Source: Spirochaetota bacterium
Lineage (GTDB): Bacteria > Spirochaetota > UBA4802 > JAFGDQ01
DNA length: 64,000 bases
Direction: 5' to 3'
Assembly: GCA_016932015.1 (NCBI GenBank)
Contig: JAFGDQ010000104.1
Location: 1-64,000, forward strand
The notes below the pieces were generated by a model. That model was not told where the DNA came from and did no database searches. It saw only the letters and a list, made by a program, of their open reading frames with translations. The position numbers and the translations under genes are program-made. This document shows, in pieces, positions 1-7,994 of this stretch. The number at the start of each line of letters is the position of its first letter. The first letter of the stretch is position 1.

Positions 1-97
1 ATCATTAAAGTGTAATTTCACTTTACAGTTTTAGGGGGTCACTCCTAACCAACAGGAAATAAAATATTCTTTGAACCAATCATCTTTTTTCTCCCGG

Positions 98-676
98 TTA
101 TTTACCTTCAAGTATTCTTTTCATATTTTTATTCTCAACTGCAGTATGTTTTTCAATACTATCAATCATTTCCTCTATTTGTTTGCTGAATATTTTTCTG
201 AATAATTTATTGAATTTTAAATATGTTACTCCTGAAAAAACAGAATAGCTTCCTTCATCTTTTATTATAAATTCATTTTTAGAATTTATGTATGAAATTG
301 GAAATTCAAACTGAAATGTTATTTTTTTCTGTGGAATTGATTCTGTAACCAGCCCCTTATACTTAACAAGCTGTCCCCCCATATACTGTTCAGAATATAT
401 TGTAGCTCCTTCTGCCCATGGTTCGCCTTTTGTCCATTTAAAACTCACATGATCCTCAGGATGCCATGCTTTATAATTCTCTTCAATATTGACAAGAAAA
501 TCCCATATCTTTTCCGGTGATGTTTTTATTTTTACCGGATGCCCGATAACAATAATACCGTCATCATTTAACGAATATTTAAACTTTTTTGATCCAGTCA
601 AAAAAATAATATAAAATAAAATTATAACTATTAAAGCAATTAAAACCCCGATTCCTGTTAAAGCCGGTTTATTCAT
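98..676 (-). CDS. Membrane-anchored SRPBCC (START/Bet v1-like) protein
   Basis: 192 aa. Residues about 7-27 form one hydrophobic N-terminal anchor. The rest reads as an SRPBCC fold: a 'KIWDFL' helix region, a G-x-P-W-x-G-x loop and a long C-terminal amphipathic helix (about 155-190). The family binds hydrophobic ligands or acts as cyclase/hydrolase; the ligand here is unknown. The ATG directly abuts the TAA stop of the upstream TetR gene, so the two are almost certainly co-transcribed and translationally coupled. A TetR regulator controlling a lipid-like-ligand protein is a common logic, but that link is inference. Confidence 0.75.
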   Translation of the reverse strand: MNKPALTGIGVLIALIVIILFYIIFLTGSKKFKYSLNDDGIIVIGHPVKIKTSPEKIWDFLVNIEENYKAWHPEDHVSFKWTKGEPWAEGATIYSEQYMGGQLVKYKGLVTESIPQKKITFQFEFPISYINSKNEFIIKDEGSYSVFSGVTYLKFNKLFRKIFSKQIEEMIDSIEKHTAVENKNMKRILEGK

Positions 677-1249
677 TTATTTAATCCTTTTCTTTTTTTC
701 ATCAGACCTCGAAAGCAGTCCGTAAAAAATAATTGTTCTAACCTGTTTGATGTATTCACTGTAATCAGAAAAGAGTTCCTTCCATGTTCCCTCCCTTGTT
801 ATTTCCTGAAGTTTTTTCGAAACTAAAAACACTAATTCAAGATTCAGATCAGAACGGACCTCACCATTCTTTTGTCCTGCTTTTACATTCTTTATGAAAC
901 GCTTTCTGAATTCCTCCTCCACATCCTTCAGATTCACAATTTCCTTCACGAATTCATTATTCATCTGCGAATAAAACTCCATCTGCCACTGTGTCATCAT
1001 GTTGATTTTATCCATGAAAGAAATTTCCTGTTTATTAATCTCATCAAAAGCTGTAAAACCTTCCTCCATCAGCTCGTCTCTTAATTCTACAGCCAGATCC
1101 ATTTTATTTTTATAGTATTTATAAAACGTCACCTTGCTGATTTCAGCTTTTTCACTGATTTCTTCAACAGACACGCGCTTTATACCGAACTTAAAAAACA
1201 ACTCCCTCGCAGTTTCTTTTATTTTGTCTTTTGTAGTCTGTTTTTCCAT
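677..1249 (-). CDS. TetR/AcrR family transcriptional regulator
   Basis: 190 aa. The N-terminal DNA-binding domain (about 6-55) has the family helix-turn-helix: 'ARELFFKFGIKRVSVEEISEKAEISKVTFYKYYKNK' read in pieces, with the hallmark Y-x-Y-F/Y-K-x-K end. The C-terminal helical part (60-185) would hold the ligand pocket and dimer interface; it is not similar to a characterised member I can name. It is first gene of a two-gene operon with the SRPBCC protein. A good sigma70-type promoter lies about 50 bp upstream with a short palindrome over its -10, which fits autorepression. Confidence 0.9.
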   Translation of the reverse strand: MEKQTTKDKIKETARELFFKFGIKRVSVEEISEKAEISKVTFYKYYKNKMDLAVELRDELMEEGFTAFDEINKQEISFMDKINMMTQWQMEFYSQMNNEFVKEIVNLKDVEEEFRKRFIKNVKAGQKNGEVRSDLNLELVFLVSKKLQEITREGTWKELFSDYSEYIKQVRTIIFYGLLSRSDEKKKRIK

Positions 1250-1291
1250 ATTTTCGCATAGTTAACAAATATTTTAATAATGAACGAATTA

Positions 1292-1307
1292 TGTTAATAA
1301 TATAACA
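1292..1307. promoter_or_regulatory. Candidate TetR operator
   Basis: Inverted repeat TGTTA-6-TAACA lies exactly over the -10 of the TetR promoter and is flanked outside by GAAC (1282-1285) and GTTC (1312-1315). The position fits an autoregulatory operator. Short AT-rich palindromes arise easily by chance, so this is tentative. Confidence 0.35.
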
Positions 1308-1327
1308 AATAGTTCACTTGGCGTCAA
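1299..1327 (-). promoter_or_regulatory. Sigma70-type promoter of the TetR operon
   Basis: Minus strand: TTGACG (1327-1322), 17-nt spacer, TATATT (1304-1299). Expected start near 1292, giving a leader of about 43 nt before the TetR ATG at 1249. The match to the -35/-10 consensus and optimal spacing are good. Confidence 0.6.
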
Positions 1328-1454
1328 ATTAATATTTAATTTATTTTTAAGTAATATCCGGGAATTTCGGAATAAATTAAAGAACAATATACAGCCTTTA
1401 TAAATATTCAGCAATAATTAGAAAATGCAGAATAAAAATTTTTAAACTTTATTA

Positions 1455-1494
1455 TAGCAAGGGATTACAACCAAAAAAATATAATCCCTTGCTA
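1455..1494 (-). terminator. Stem-loop terminator after the RNHCP gene
   Basis: Perfect 13-bp inverted repeat TAGCAAGGGATTA / TAATCCCTTGCTA with a 14-nt loop, about 50 bp past the end of the minus-strand RNHCP gene and before the TetR promoter. On the minus strand the loop is T-rich and the stem is followed by AT-rich sequence rather than a clean U-tract, so termination is likely but not proven. Confidence 0.55.
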
Positions 1495-1541
1495 ATTATG
1501 CGCCTTGAAAATTAATTTACGATTATTAACTTTGTTATAAA

Positions 1542-1907
1542 TTATCTATAATTATATAACTCCGCCAATATGCTTTCAGCCAGCAATTGCAGCGGTGTCA
1601 GATCGTCATCTCCTGCAATCCTGTTAATTTTTAATTTCCCGCATTTTGAGCATCTGTGAATTATTGACAGTTCATTGTCATCTCTTCTGTATAAAGAGAT
1701 AGGATGCATACTGCCGTTGCATAGTTCAGCCCTGTCTCCCGGCTTAATGTCCAGATGTTTGCTCCATAAGCAGTAAGGACAATGATTGCGGTGACTGGAA
1801 CCAGGTACCGATAAAGGAACAGACATACCGCAATTTATACATGTAAAATATTTTTCAAATTTAACATCAGGTTGGTTTATATCTTTTATGTTCGTTATAG
1901 TTTTCAA
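1542..1907 (-). CDS. RNHCP domain protein (zinc-ribbon-like)
   Basis: 121 aa. It carries the signature RNHCP motif (residues about 40-44) inside two Cys pairs: CINC near 23-26 and CPYC near 43-46, then H-x-C-S-K-C near 85-90. These suggest one or two bound zinc ions. The RNHCP family is widespread and uncharacterised. The start is a TTG preceded by GGAG at 6-nt spacing. It follows RsgA on the same strand and overlaps a 33-codon reading frame with a much stronger ribosome site, so its translation may depend on that frame. Function unknown; a link to ribosome biogenesis is only suggested by the neighbour. Confidence 0.8.
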   Translation of the reverse strand: MKTITNIKDINQPDVKFEKYFTCINCGMSVPLSVPGSSHRNHCPYCLWSKHLDIKPGDRAELCNGSMHPISLYRRDDNELSIIHRCSKCGKLKINRIAGDDDLTPLQLLAESILAELYNYR

Positions 1908-1968
1908 TTTCAGCTCCGTAATTTATTGAATTGTATTTCCTGTAACCTAATATTTTTCTCACACTCAT
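1867..1968 (-). CDS. Possible 33-aa leader ORF with strong RBS
   Basis: ATG at 1968 is preceded by AAAGGAGG at 7-nt spacing, the strongest ribosome site of the local cluster. The frame runs 33 codons (starts MSVRKILGYRK, rich in K, R, Y, N) to a TGA inside the RNHCP gene, overlapping its first 41 bases in another frame. It may be a leader peptide that couples RNHCP translation to the RsgA message, or the true N-terminus of RNHCP separated by a frameshift. No homologue recognised. Confidence 0.35.
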   Translation of the reverse strand: MSVRKILGYRKYNSINYGAEIENYNEHKRYKPT

Positions 1969-2003
1969 TAAAATTCCTCCTTTATTGTTTTAATTAACAA
2001 CCC

Positions 2004-3098
2004 TTAAGGCTGTACTATAGGTTTTCCATGTTTTTTAATGGCTTTTGCAAATTTGCTTATATTTTTCTCTTTGAGGCTTTTCTTATTTATTATTCGATTT
2101 TCAAGAAAATCAATCTCCCTCTGCAGTTTAAGATAGCTTGAATATCTGTCAGGATCAAGATCTCCATCCAGCAATGCTTTCTGAACTGCACATCCGGGTT
2201 CAGTAACATGTGTGCAGTTTTTGAACCTGCAGTCAGCAGCAAGATTGCTGATATCCTTGAATGTTCTATCGAGCGCGTTATTGTCAGCATACAGCTGAAT
2301 TTCACGCAAACCCGGATTATCTATAACAATACTGCCGCAATCTAGTATGAACATTTCCCTGATTACGGTTGTATGCCTTCCGCGGCTGTCGGATTCACGT
2401 ACTTTATTGACTAACTGAATGTTCTTTCCGAGAAGACTGTTAAGTAAAGTTGATTTACCGCTGCCTGATGATCCCATTAATGCTATGGTTTTTCCGGGCT
2501 TCAGATAATCTTTCAGCTGATCAATTCCAAAATTTTGAAGTGCGGATATCATAAATACCGGCACTCCGGGATTAGCCTGCTCTATTCTATACTGCAGATC
2601 TTCGAATTGATGACTGTCTATCAAGTCTGCCTTATTGAGCAGAATAACCGGAAAAGCTCCGCTTTCCCATACCATTGTAATATAACGTTCAGTTCTGCGT
2701 AAATTTAAATCGTGATCTAGGCCGCTTACGATAAAAACAAAATTGATATTCGCTACCAGAAGCTGCTTCTCAGTTTTCTTTCCGGGTGTGTTCCTGTATA
2801 AAGACGAGAAACGGCTTAATATTCCGGCAATAACAGCAGAATCATTATCTTTTTTCTGCATAATTACCCAGTCGCCTGCTACAGGCTTTTCTATTTCCTG
2901 AAGTCTGATTTGATTATTTAACTTTCCGGTTAATGTTGCGGACAGCAGTCCATTTTCAGACAAGACTGAATATATGTTATGATTTTCTGTGCTGACTCTT
3001 CCAGGTAATAAATCTGCATAAGCAGTATTTTCATTAATTTGCTTTTCAAAAAAATTATTAAAACCTAAATCAAGCAGGTTAAAATTTTGACGGTCCAC
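2004..3098 (-). CDS. rsgA: Ribosome small-subunit biogenesis GTPase RsgA
   Basis: About 364 aa. Circularly permuted GTPase: numbering from a TTG four codons upstream, G4 NKAD is at 159-162, P-loop GSSGSGKS at 213-220, switch RGRHTT at 243-248 and DNPG at 264-267. A C-terminal zinc knuckle C-x4-C-x-H-x5-C (294, 299, 301, 307) follows. N-terminal OB-fold about 35-100. RsgA helps late maturation of the 30S subunit and releases RbfA. The start is taken as GTG at 3098 because GGAGG (3108-3104) precedes it by 5 nt; an upstream in-frame TTG at 3110 would overlap that site. Length fits the family. Confidence 0.95.
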   Translation of the reverse strand: MDRQNFNLLDLGFNNFFEKQINENTAYADLLPGRVSTENHNIYSVLSENGLLSATLTGKLNNQIRLQEIEKPVAGDWVIMQKKDNDSAVIAGILSRFSSLYRNTPGKKTEKQLLVANINFVFIVSGLDHDLNLRRTERYITMVWESGAFPVILLNKADLIDSHQFEDLQYRIEQANPGVPVFMISALQNFGIDQLKDYLKPGKTIALMGSSGSGKSTLLNSLLGKNIQLVNKVRESDSRGRHTTVIREMFILDCGSIVIDNPGLREIQLYADNNALDRTFKDISNLAADCRFKNCTHVTEPGCAVQKALLDGDLDPDRYSSYLKLQREIDFLENRIINKKSLKEKNISKFAKAIKKHGKPIVQP

Positions 3099-3468
3099 GT
3101 TTGCCTCCAAAAAATATTCATGATTTAATTATAAATTTATAAATGTAATATTGGTAAAATGGGAAATCTTCAGTATAGCAACGCAGCCTGAAATCAGGAC
3201 ATACTTCACCCTGCATGAATTCTGAAGAAATATTGATATGAATGAAAAGCGTAATCTAAAATTGCGAAGAAAAGAGGGTTAAAATGAATGAAAATACTCT
3301 TTAAGTTTTAGACCTGCTTTTCGATGTGTGTGGACACGGACATCAAAAATCCTTTTGTTAAATTTTCTAATATAGCAATTATAAACAGCTATAAAAAGTG
3401 TCAATCCGTTTTTTAAATAAATCCGCATTGCAATTATGAAAAATATAATATTGATACTTCAAATATTA
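3099..3468. other. Intergenic, no gene seen
   Basis: About 370 bp between rsgA and the GNAT gene, both minus strand. AT-rich, no convincing reading frame, terminator or RNA motif. It should contain the rsgA promoter; only weak -10-like TATAAT elements are visible near 3130-3140. Confidence 0.5.
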
Positions 3469-4299
3469 TCAAACCGGTAATCTATAATAAGGGATGGTAA
3501 CTGTTTGTTCAAATCCAAGTTTTTGAGCTAAATTATATGATCCCGTATTATCCAGCCTGCATGCCCATACCGGCTCATAATTATTTTTTAGACAGTAATC
3601 AATCAGGGCAGAACACGAATATAAGGCGTAACCGTTTCTACGATAATTTTCTGCAGTTTCAATACCGATCTCAAGCTGATTATCATGTATGAAAGCTGAA
3701 TAAGCTGTTGATGCCGGATTCCCCTCTATAAGCAGAGTAAAACCTGCACCATAGTTTATAAAGTCGTCCGCATTGTTCCAGAAATATCCCGGAATCACAT
3801 TTCCCTGTAAAGAATCAAATATTTCCCTGTCCGTACGAACAATATTATAATTATCATAAATGTAATTCAGTCTGAAATTGATGTATTTTGCTGTATTGAA
3901 TTTAAAATTGACCCGGGTATATTCTTCAACTATATTTTTTATATCTGTTTCTGAATCGTTATTAAACCTGACCAGACTATCTCCAAGTAAATCAGATAAA
4001 TGCCTGTTTAATGTTTCAGGGTATACCTGAAGCCAGCTAATCTTATCGCGTTTTTTGTCTATATTCAGGCAGAATTTATAAAATTCTGAATTGAAATCCT
4101 TATTTTCTGTTTTTCCTACAAGCAAAGACATTCCATATGGATGCACAATAAGAAAGGACATCGGATCATCTGCATTATCAGCATATACAAAACCATTTAT
4201 ATGCTTTTCAAGAACAGAACGCGCAAATAAATTATTTATTTTTAATTCCTTTACAACGTTAGCTGCTGTTCTGTATTTTTCCGGTTCGAGTAATATCAT
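3469..4299 (-). CDS. GNAT family acetyltransferase (GNAT_acetyltran type)
   Basis: 276 aa. The C-terminal half (about 150-276) is a GNAT domain of the larger single-gene type: an acceptor loop, 'LEIGIETAENYRRNGYALYSCSALIDYC' read in parts (the acetyl-CoA pyrophosphate loop R-x-x-G-x-A near 218-222), and a terminal N-x-x-S-x-x-L-A-x-K-L-G-F near 251-263. The N-terminal half is less conserved, as is usual in this subfamily. Substrate unknown. It is a lone minus-strand gene divergent from AOR, with an AT-rich 283-bp shared promoter region. Confidence 0.8.
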   Translation of the reverse strand: MILLEPEKYRTAANVVKELKINNLFARSVLEKHINGFVYADNADDPMSFLIVHPYGMSLLVGKTENKDFNSEFYKFCLNIDKKRDKISWLQVYPETLNRHLSDLLGDSLVRFNNDSETDIKNIVEEYTRVNFKFNTAKYINFRLNYIYDNYNIVRTDREIFDSLQGNVIPGYFWNNADDFINYGAGFTLLIEGNPASTAYSAFIHDNQLEIGIETAENYRRNGYALYSCSALIDYCLKNNYEPVWACRLDNTGSYNLAQKLGFEQTVTIPYYRLPV

Positions 4300-4582
4300 G
4301 TTTACTATATTTCCTGTCTGAAATTACAAATATTAATTATCGCTTTTCCGACCGCAACCATTATCTGAATTTAATTTAAATTTTTAATTATTTGCTGTAT
4401 AATAAGATAAAGTTTATCAATTCTAAAATGTTAAATAAAAATTTAAAATTAAGTATAAAAATTTTTAATTTTATTTAATTAATAGTAAGTAAATTCAAAA
4501 AATAATAATTGACTGGAATATTTCGGATTTTATCGTTATCATTAATGTATAGTAAAATTAATAAATATAACAGGAGTAACTA

Positions 4583-6391
4583 ATGCTAGGCGGTTATATG
4601 GGGAAATTGCTGTTTGTTGATCTTTCAACAGGCAAAATACATGAAGAAACTCCGGACGAAAGCCTTTACAGAGATTATTTAGGCGGATACGGAATAGGAG
4701 CACGAATTTTATATGACAGACAAAAACCGGGTGTAGATCCTCTTTCTCCGGACAGTATTTTTTCAATCGTAACAGGCCCTTTAACAGGAACACCAAGTAT
4801 GTTTGGCTGCAGATTTGCAGTTGTATCTAAATCTCCGCTTACTGGCGGATATGGAGATGCTAATTCTGGTGGAGATTTCGGCCCTTATCTTAAATTCGCA
4901 GGCTATGATGCTGCATTTATCTCAGGTAAATCGGATAAACCGGTTTATCTTTTAATCGATAACGGCAAAGCTGAAATCAAGGATGCTTCTCATTTGTGGG
5001 GAAAATACACAGAAGAAGTTGAAGAAACTCTCGAATCAGAATATGGCAGGACATCAAGAGTTATGTGTATAGGCCCTTCAGGAGAAAAACTGTCTTTAAT
5101 CTCATGTATAATAACAAACAGAGGCGACGCACTTGGCAGGTCCGGTCTCGGAGCTGTTCTGGGATCGAAAAATCTAAAAGCTGTTGTAGCAAAAGGTGAA
5201 ATGGAAGTTCCTTTAGCAGACCCTGAAGGTGTGAAAAGAATTAAAAAGAAACAGCTTGAAGCATGGGCCGGATACATTAAAGGATTTGGAGCAGACGGGA
5301 CAGGAGGCCATGCAAATGAATCCGCGCACAGCGGCGATACACCGGTCAGAAACTGGGGCGGTGTCGGTGTTGTTGATATGCCCGACGCATCAGGTCTTGA
5401 TGTTCATGCGGTAAAAGCAAATCAGGATAAAAGAAAGGGTTGCTGGAGATGCCCGATCGCATGTAAAGCCAGCCTCAAAGAAGGACAGGGCGATTATAAA
5501 TATCCTGCAGGTACACACAGATGTGAGTATGAAACATTAGCTGCATTTGGAGCTAACTGTCTGAACAGCAACGTAGAAGCTATAAATATGGCAAACCATC
5601 TTTGCAATTACTATGGTATGGATACAATTTCAGCAGGCAGTACAATTGCTTTTGCTATGGAATGCTATGAACACGGAATAATTACAAAAGAGGATACTGA
5701 CGGCATTGAACTTACCTGGGGCAACCATAAAGCAATTGTAGAAATGACCGAAAAAATGGTCAAGCGTGAAGGTTTTGGAGATATTCTCGCAGATGGGGTA
5801 AAAGCTGCCGCTGAAAAGATAGGAAAAGGCTCTGAAAAATACGCAGTTCATATAGGCGGTCAGGAACTTGGAATGCATGATCCCAAAGGCGGATTCAGAG
5901 CTTACATAGGCAAACCAGCTATGGCAATGTATCAGATGGATGCGGCTCCCGGACGACATGTTACAGGTTTCGGCCCGACTCAGTTTAAAGGATATATCAT
6001 CAATGCCGCAGGCCTCTGTATGCACGGCGATATCGTTGATATAGAAACATATCTGGCAGATATGATAAAAACTGTCACCGGAATTGACAGAACATATGAT
6101 GAGCTTATGGAAGTCGGCGAAAGAATCGGTACAATGAGGCATCTTTTCACAATTCGTGAAGGAGACAACCCTCTTAAAAGATTTGTTCATCCGAGAATCC
6201 CGGGACTTCCTCCATTAAAAGAAGGACCTCTTGCAGGTGTATCAATCGACGCAAAGCAGCAGGCTTTCTGGAACCTCGGCTATATGGACTGGGATCCGAA
6301 TACAACCAGGCCGAGCAGGAAAAAGCTTCTGGCTCTTGGTATGCCTGACGTGGCCGATGAACTCTGGCCGGTTAAAGAGCAGCAGCAATAG
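4583..6391 (+). CDS. Aldehyde:ferredoxin oxidoreductase family protein (W/Mo enzyme)
   Basis: 602 aa, typical AOR length. N-terminal pterin domain 1-205 with 'FVDLSTGKI', 'DYLGGYGIGARIL' and 'VTGPLTGT' motifs. The [4Fe-4S] ligands are C287, C290, C294 and C479 (C-x2-C-x3-C plus a distant G-L-C). The family uses a tungsto- or molybdo-bispterin cofactor to oxidise aldehydes to acids with ferredoxin, or the reverse; cytoplasmic. AGGAG at 6-nt spacing supports the ATG at 4583. It is monocistronic: a clear terminator follows. The MFS carrier and OYE-type reductase next door suggest metabolism of an organic acid or aldehyde, but the substrate cannot be read from sequence. Confidence 0.93.
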   Translation: MLGGYMGKLLFVDLSTGKIHEETPDESLYRDYLGGYGIGARILYDRQKPGVDPLSPDSIFSIVTGPLTGTPSMFGCRFAVVSKSPLTGGYGDANSGGDFGPYLKFAGYDAAFISGKSDKPVYLLIDNGKAEIKDASHLWGKYTEEVEETLESEYGRTSRVMCIGPSGEKLSLISCIITNRGDALGRSGLGAVLGSKNLKAVVAKGEMEVPLADPEGVKRIKKKQLEAWAGYIKGFGADGTGGHANESAHSGDTPVRNWGGVGVVDMPDASGLDVHAVKANQDKRKGCWRCPIACKASLKEGQGDYKYPAGTHRCEYETLAAFGANCLNSNVEAINMANHLCNYYGMDTISAGSTIAFAMECYEHGIITKEDTDGIELTWGNHKAIVEMTEKMVKREGFGDILADGVKAAAEKIGKGSEKYAVHIGGQELGMHDPKGGFRAYIGKPAMAMYQMDAAPGRHVTGFGPTQFKGYIINAAGLCMHGDIVDIETYLADMIKTVTGIDRTYDELMEVGERIGTMRHLFTIREGDNPLKRFVHPRIPGLPPLKEGPLAGVSIDAKQQAFWNLGYMDWDPNTTRPSRKKLLALGMPDVADELWPVKEQQQ

Positions 6392-6470
6392 AGCACTTTA
6401 TTAAATAAGGTTATTCTTATGTTATATGATTAACATTATCTGCTTATAAATTTAATATCAGAAACAAAAA

Positions 6471-6499
6471 GGTCATCTTTTCCAAAGATGGCCTTTTTT
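6471..6499 (+). terminator. Rho-independent terminator of AOR
   Basis: GGTCATCTTT, 3-nt loop TCC, AAAGATGGCC (one G-U pair), then TTTTTT. Textbook intrinsic terminator about 80 bp after the AOR stop. Confidence 0.9.
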
Positions 6500-6642
6500 G
6501 TAATTAAAATTATTAAAAAATCAATCTGTATTTTAACAGAAATTGATACCCAGAAGATAAAATATAAATTTAAGTTGAAAAATTATGATAATTAAATAAC
6601 TATCATACATCAGCAAATAACCACTATACAGGGGGGAAGATA

Positions 6643-7890
6643 TTGCCTTTCACAAAACCGTTTGAAAAACTGTCATATGAGCAGGAAATAGATCCTGATG
6701 TATGTCCAATGCCTGAACCTTTAAGAACAAAACTGAATATCATAATACCATTAATGTGGCTTTTCTTTATCAGCTTTGTTTCACGTGTTATTTTTGCACC
6801 ACTAATGCCGGCAATTGAAAATGATCTGAACTTCAGTCATGCGCAGGCTGGCAGATTGTTTTTTATTGTATCAATCGGCTCATTACTCGCGCCTTTAATA
6901 TCCGGATTTATATCCTCCAGAATTTTTCATAGAAGGAGTCTCGCTTTTGCAGCATCATTAAGTGCAATTATACTTTTATTATTTCAATTTTCAAATGATC
7001 TCTGGAGTATAAGAATTCTGATGATTTTTGTTGGTATAGCAGCAGGACTGCATCTGCCTTCAGCTGTACCGGTTATTGGTGCCGAAGTGCAGAAAAAGGA
7101 TATTGGAAAAGCTATGAGTATCCACCAACTTGCACCTCCTATGGGATTTATATCAGCACCTTTTATTACAGCATTGTTTATTAATTGGATATCATGGCGT
7201 TATATTTTAATGTTATGGGGAATCGTATTATTATTATCTGCAATAATTTTTTACTTTAAAGGAAAAGGGGGTAATTTTCCAGGAAAAATATTGAATCCTG
7301 AAAATGTTAAAGCTGTTTTTAAAATTCCGGCTTTCTGGATAATCATTCTTTTACTTGCTTCAGCTATGGGTGGAAGTATCGGTATTTACACTATACTGCC
7401 TCTTTTTCTGGTAAATCAAAGAGGAATTGATCTGTCTACAGCAAACATTATTATTGGTTTTGCCCAGATTACTGGCCTTATTGTTATTTTTCTATCCGGC
7501 TGGCTGGTTGATAAATTCGGCCAGAAACCGGTTATGGCTATGAGTTTAATTACAGCAGGCATTGCAACCATACTGCTTGGTACTTTAACAGATATTGGGC
7601 TTATAATAATCATTTTTATTCAGCCAATTTTAATAAATGCCTTTTTTCCGGGATGTTTTGCCGCATTAGCAAGTGCCGCTCCGCCTTCACTGAGAAGTGT
7701 TGCCACAGCCATGGGACCGCCTTTAGCATTTGTAATAGGTGGTGGTTTTATTCCTGCAATGATCGGGTATCTGGGTGAAGCATACAGTTTTTCAACAGGA
7801 ATTATAATAGCAGGAATATTTATGCTTGTTGTAGTATTTTTTATTCTTTATTTGAAATTCAAAAATTATGCAGACGATCCCGGTTGTTAA
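6643..7890 (+). CDS. MFS transporter
   Basis: 415 aa with about 12 hydrophobic segments after a 33-residue cytoplasmic start. Loop 2-3 has the MFS-type motif region 'GSLLAPLISGFISSRIFHRRSLA', and the second-half copy is 'SGWLVDKFGQKP' near 285-296, which matches the G-x-L-x-D-x-x-G-R/Q family pattern. Start is TTG at 6643 with a purine-rich GGGGGGAAGA just before it; the next ATG would lose conserved sequence of the N-terminal tail only. Located between AOR and OYE-type reductase genes, so it may import or export their substrate. Specificity unknown. Confidence 0.85.
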   Translation: MPFTKPFEKLSYEQEIDPDVCPMPEPLRTKLNIIIPLMWLFFISFVSRVIFAPLMPAIENDLNFSHAQAGRLFFIVSIGSLLAPLISGFISSRIFHRRSLAFAASLSAIILLLFQFSNDLWSIRILMIFVGIAAGLHLPSAVPVIGAEVQKKDIGKAMSIHQLAPPMGFISAPFITALFINWISWRYILMLWGIVLLLSAIIFYFKGKGGNFPGKILNPENVKAVFKIPAFWIIILLLASAMGGSIGIYTILPLFLVNQRGIDLSTANIIIGFAQITGLIVIFLSGWLVDKFGQKPVMAMSLITAGIATILLGTLTDIGLIIIIFIQPILINAFFPGCFAALASAAPPSLRSVATAMGPPLAFVIGGGFIPAMIGYLGEAYSFSTGIIIAGIFMLVVVFFILYLKFKNYADDPGC

Positions 7891-7912
7891 AATATTCATA
7901 TATCAGTATATA

Positions 7913-7943
7913 AAGAACGTGCAGTCATAAGCTGCACGTTCTT
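7913..7943. terminator. Bidirectional stem-loop terminator
   Basis: Perfect 12-bp stem AAGAACGTGCAG / CTGCACGTTCTT with 7-nt loop between the convergent MFS (+) and OYE-type (-) genes. U-tract is short on both sides, yet position and stability point to a shared terminator. Confidence 0.8.
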
Positions 7944-7994
7944 GTAATATATTAAAGAATCGCATTAAATAAGTTTACACTTACTATAAAAATC

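Noticed and set aside
6-25. TAAAGTG / CACTTTA hairpin after the SRPBCC gene
   Set aside because: Short, low GC and without a U-tract; chance in AT-rich DNA.
3332-3353. GATGT...ACATC hairpin as terminator of the GNAT gene
   Set aside because: Arms pair poorly and no U-tract follows in either direction.
4500-4582. TTGACT promoter for AOR
   Set aside because: A -35-like TTGACT is present near 4510 but no acceptable -10 occurs at 16-18 nt.
5630-6190. Long open frame antisense to the AOR gene
   Set aside because: It lies fully opposite a well-conserved coding region, has no ribosome site and no domain; a shadow frame.
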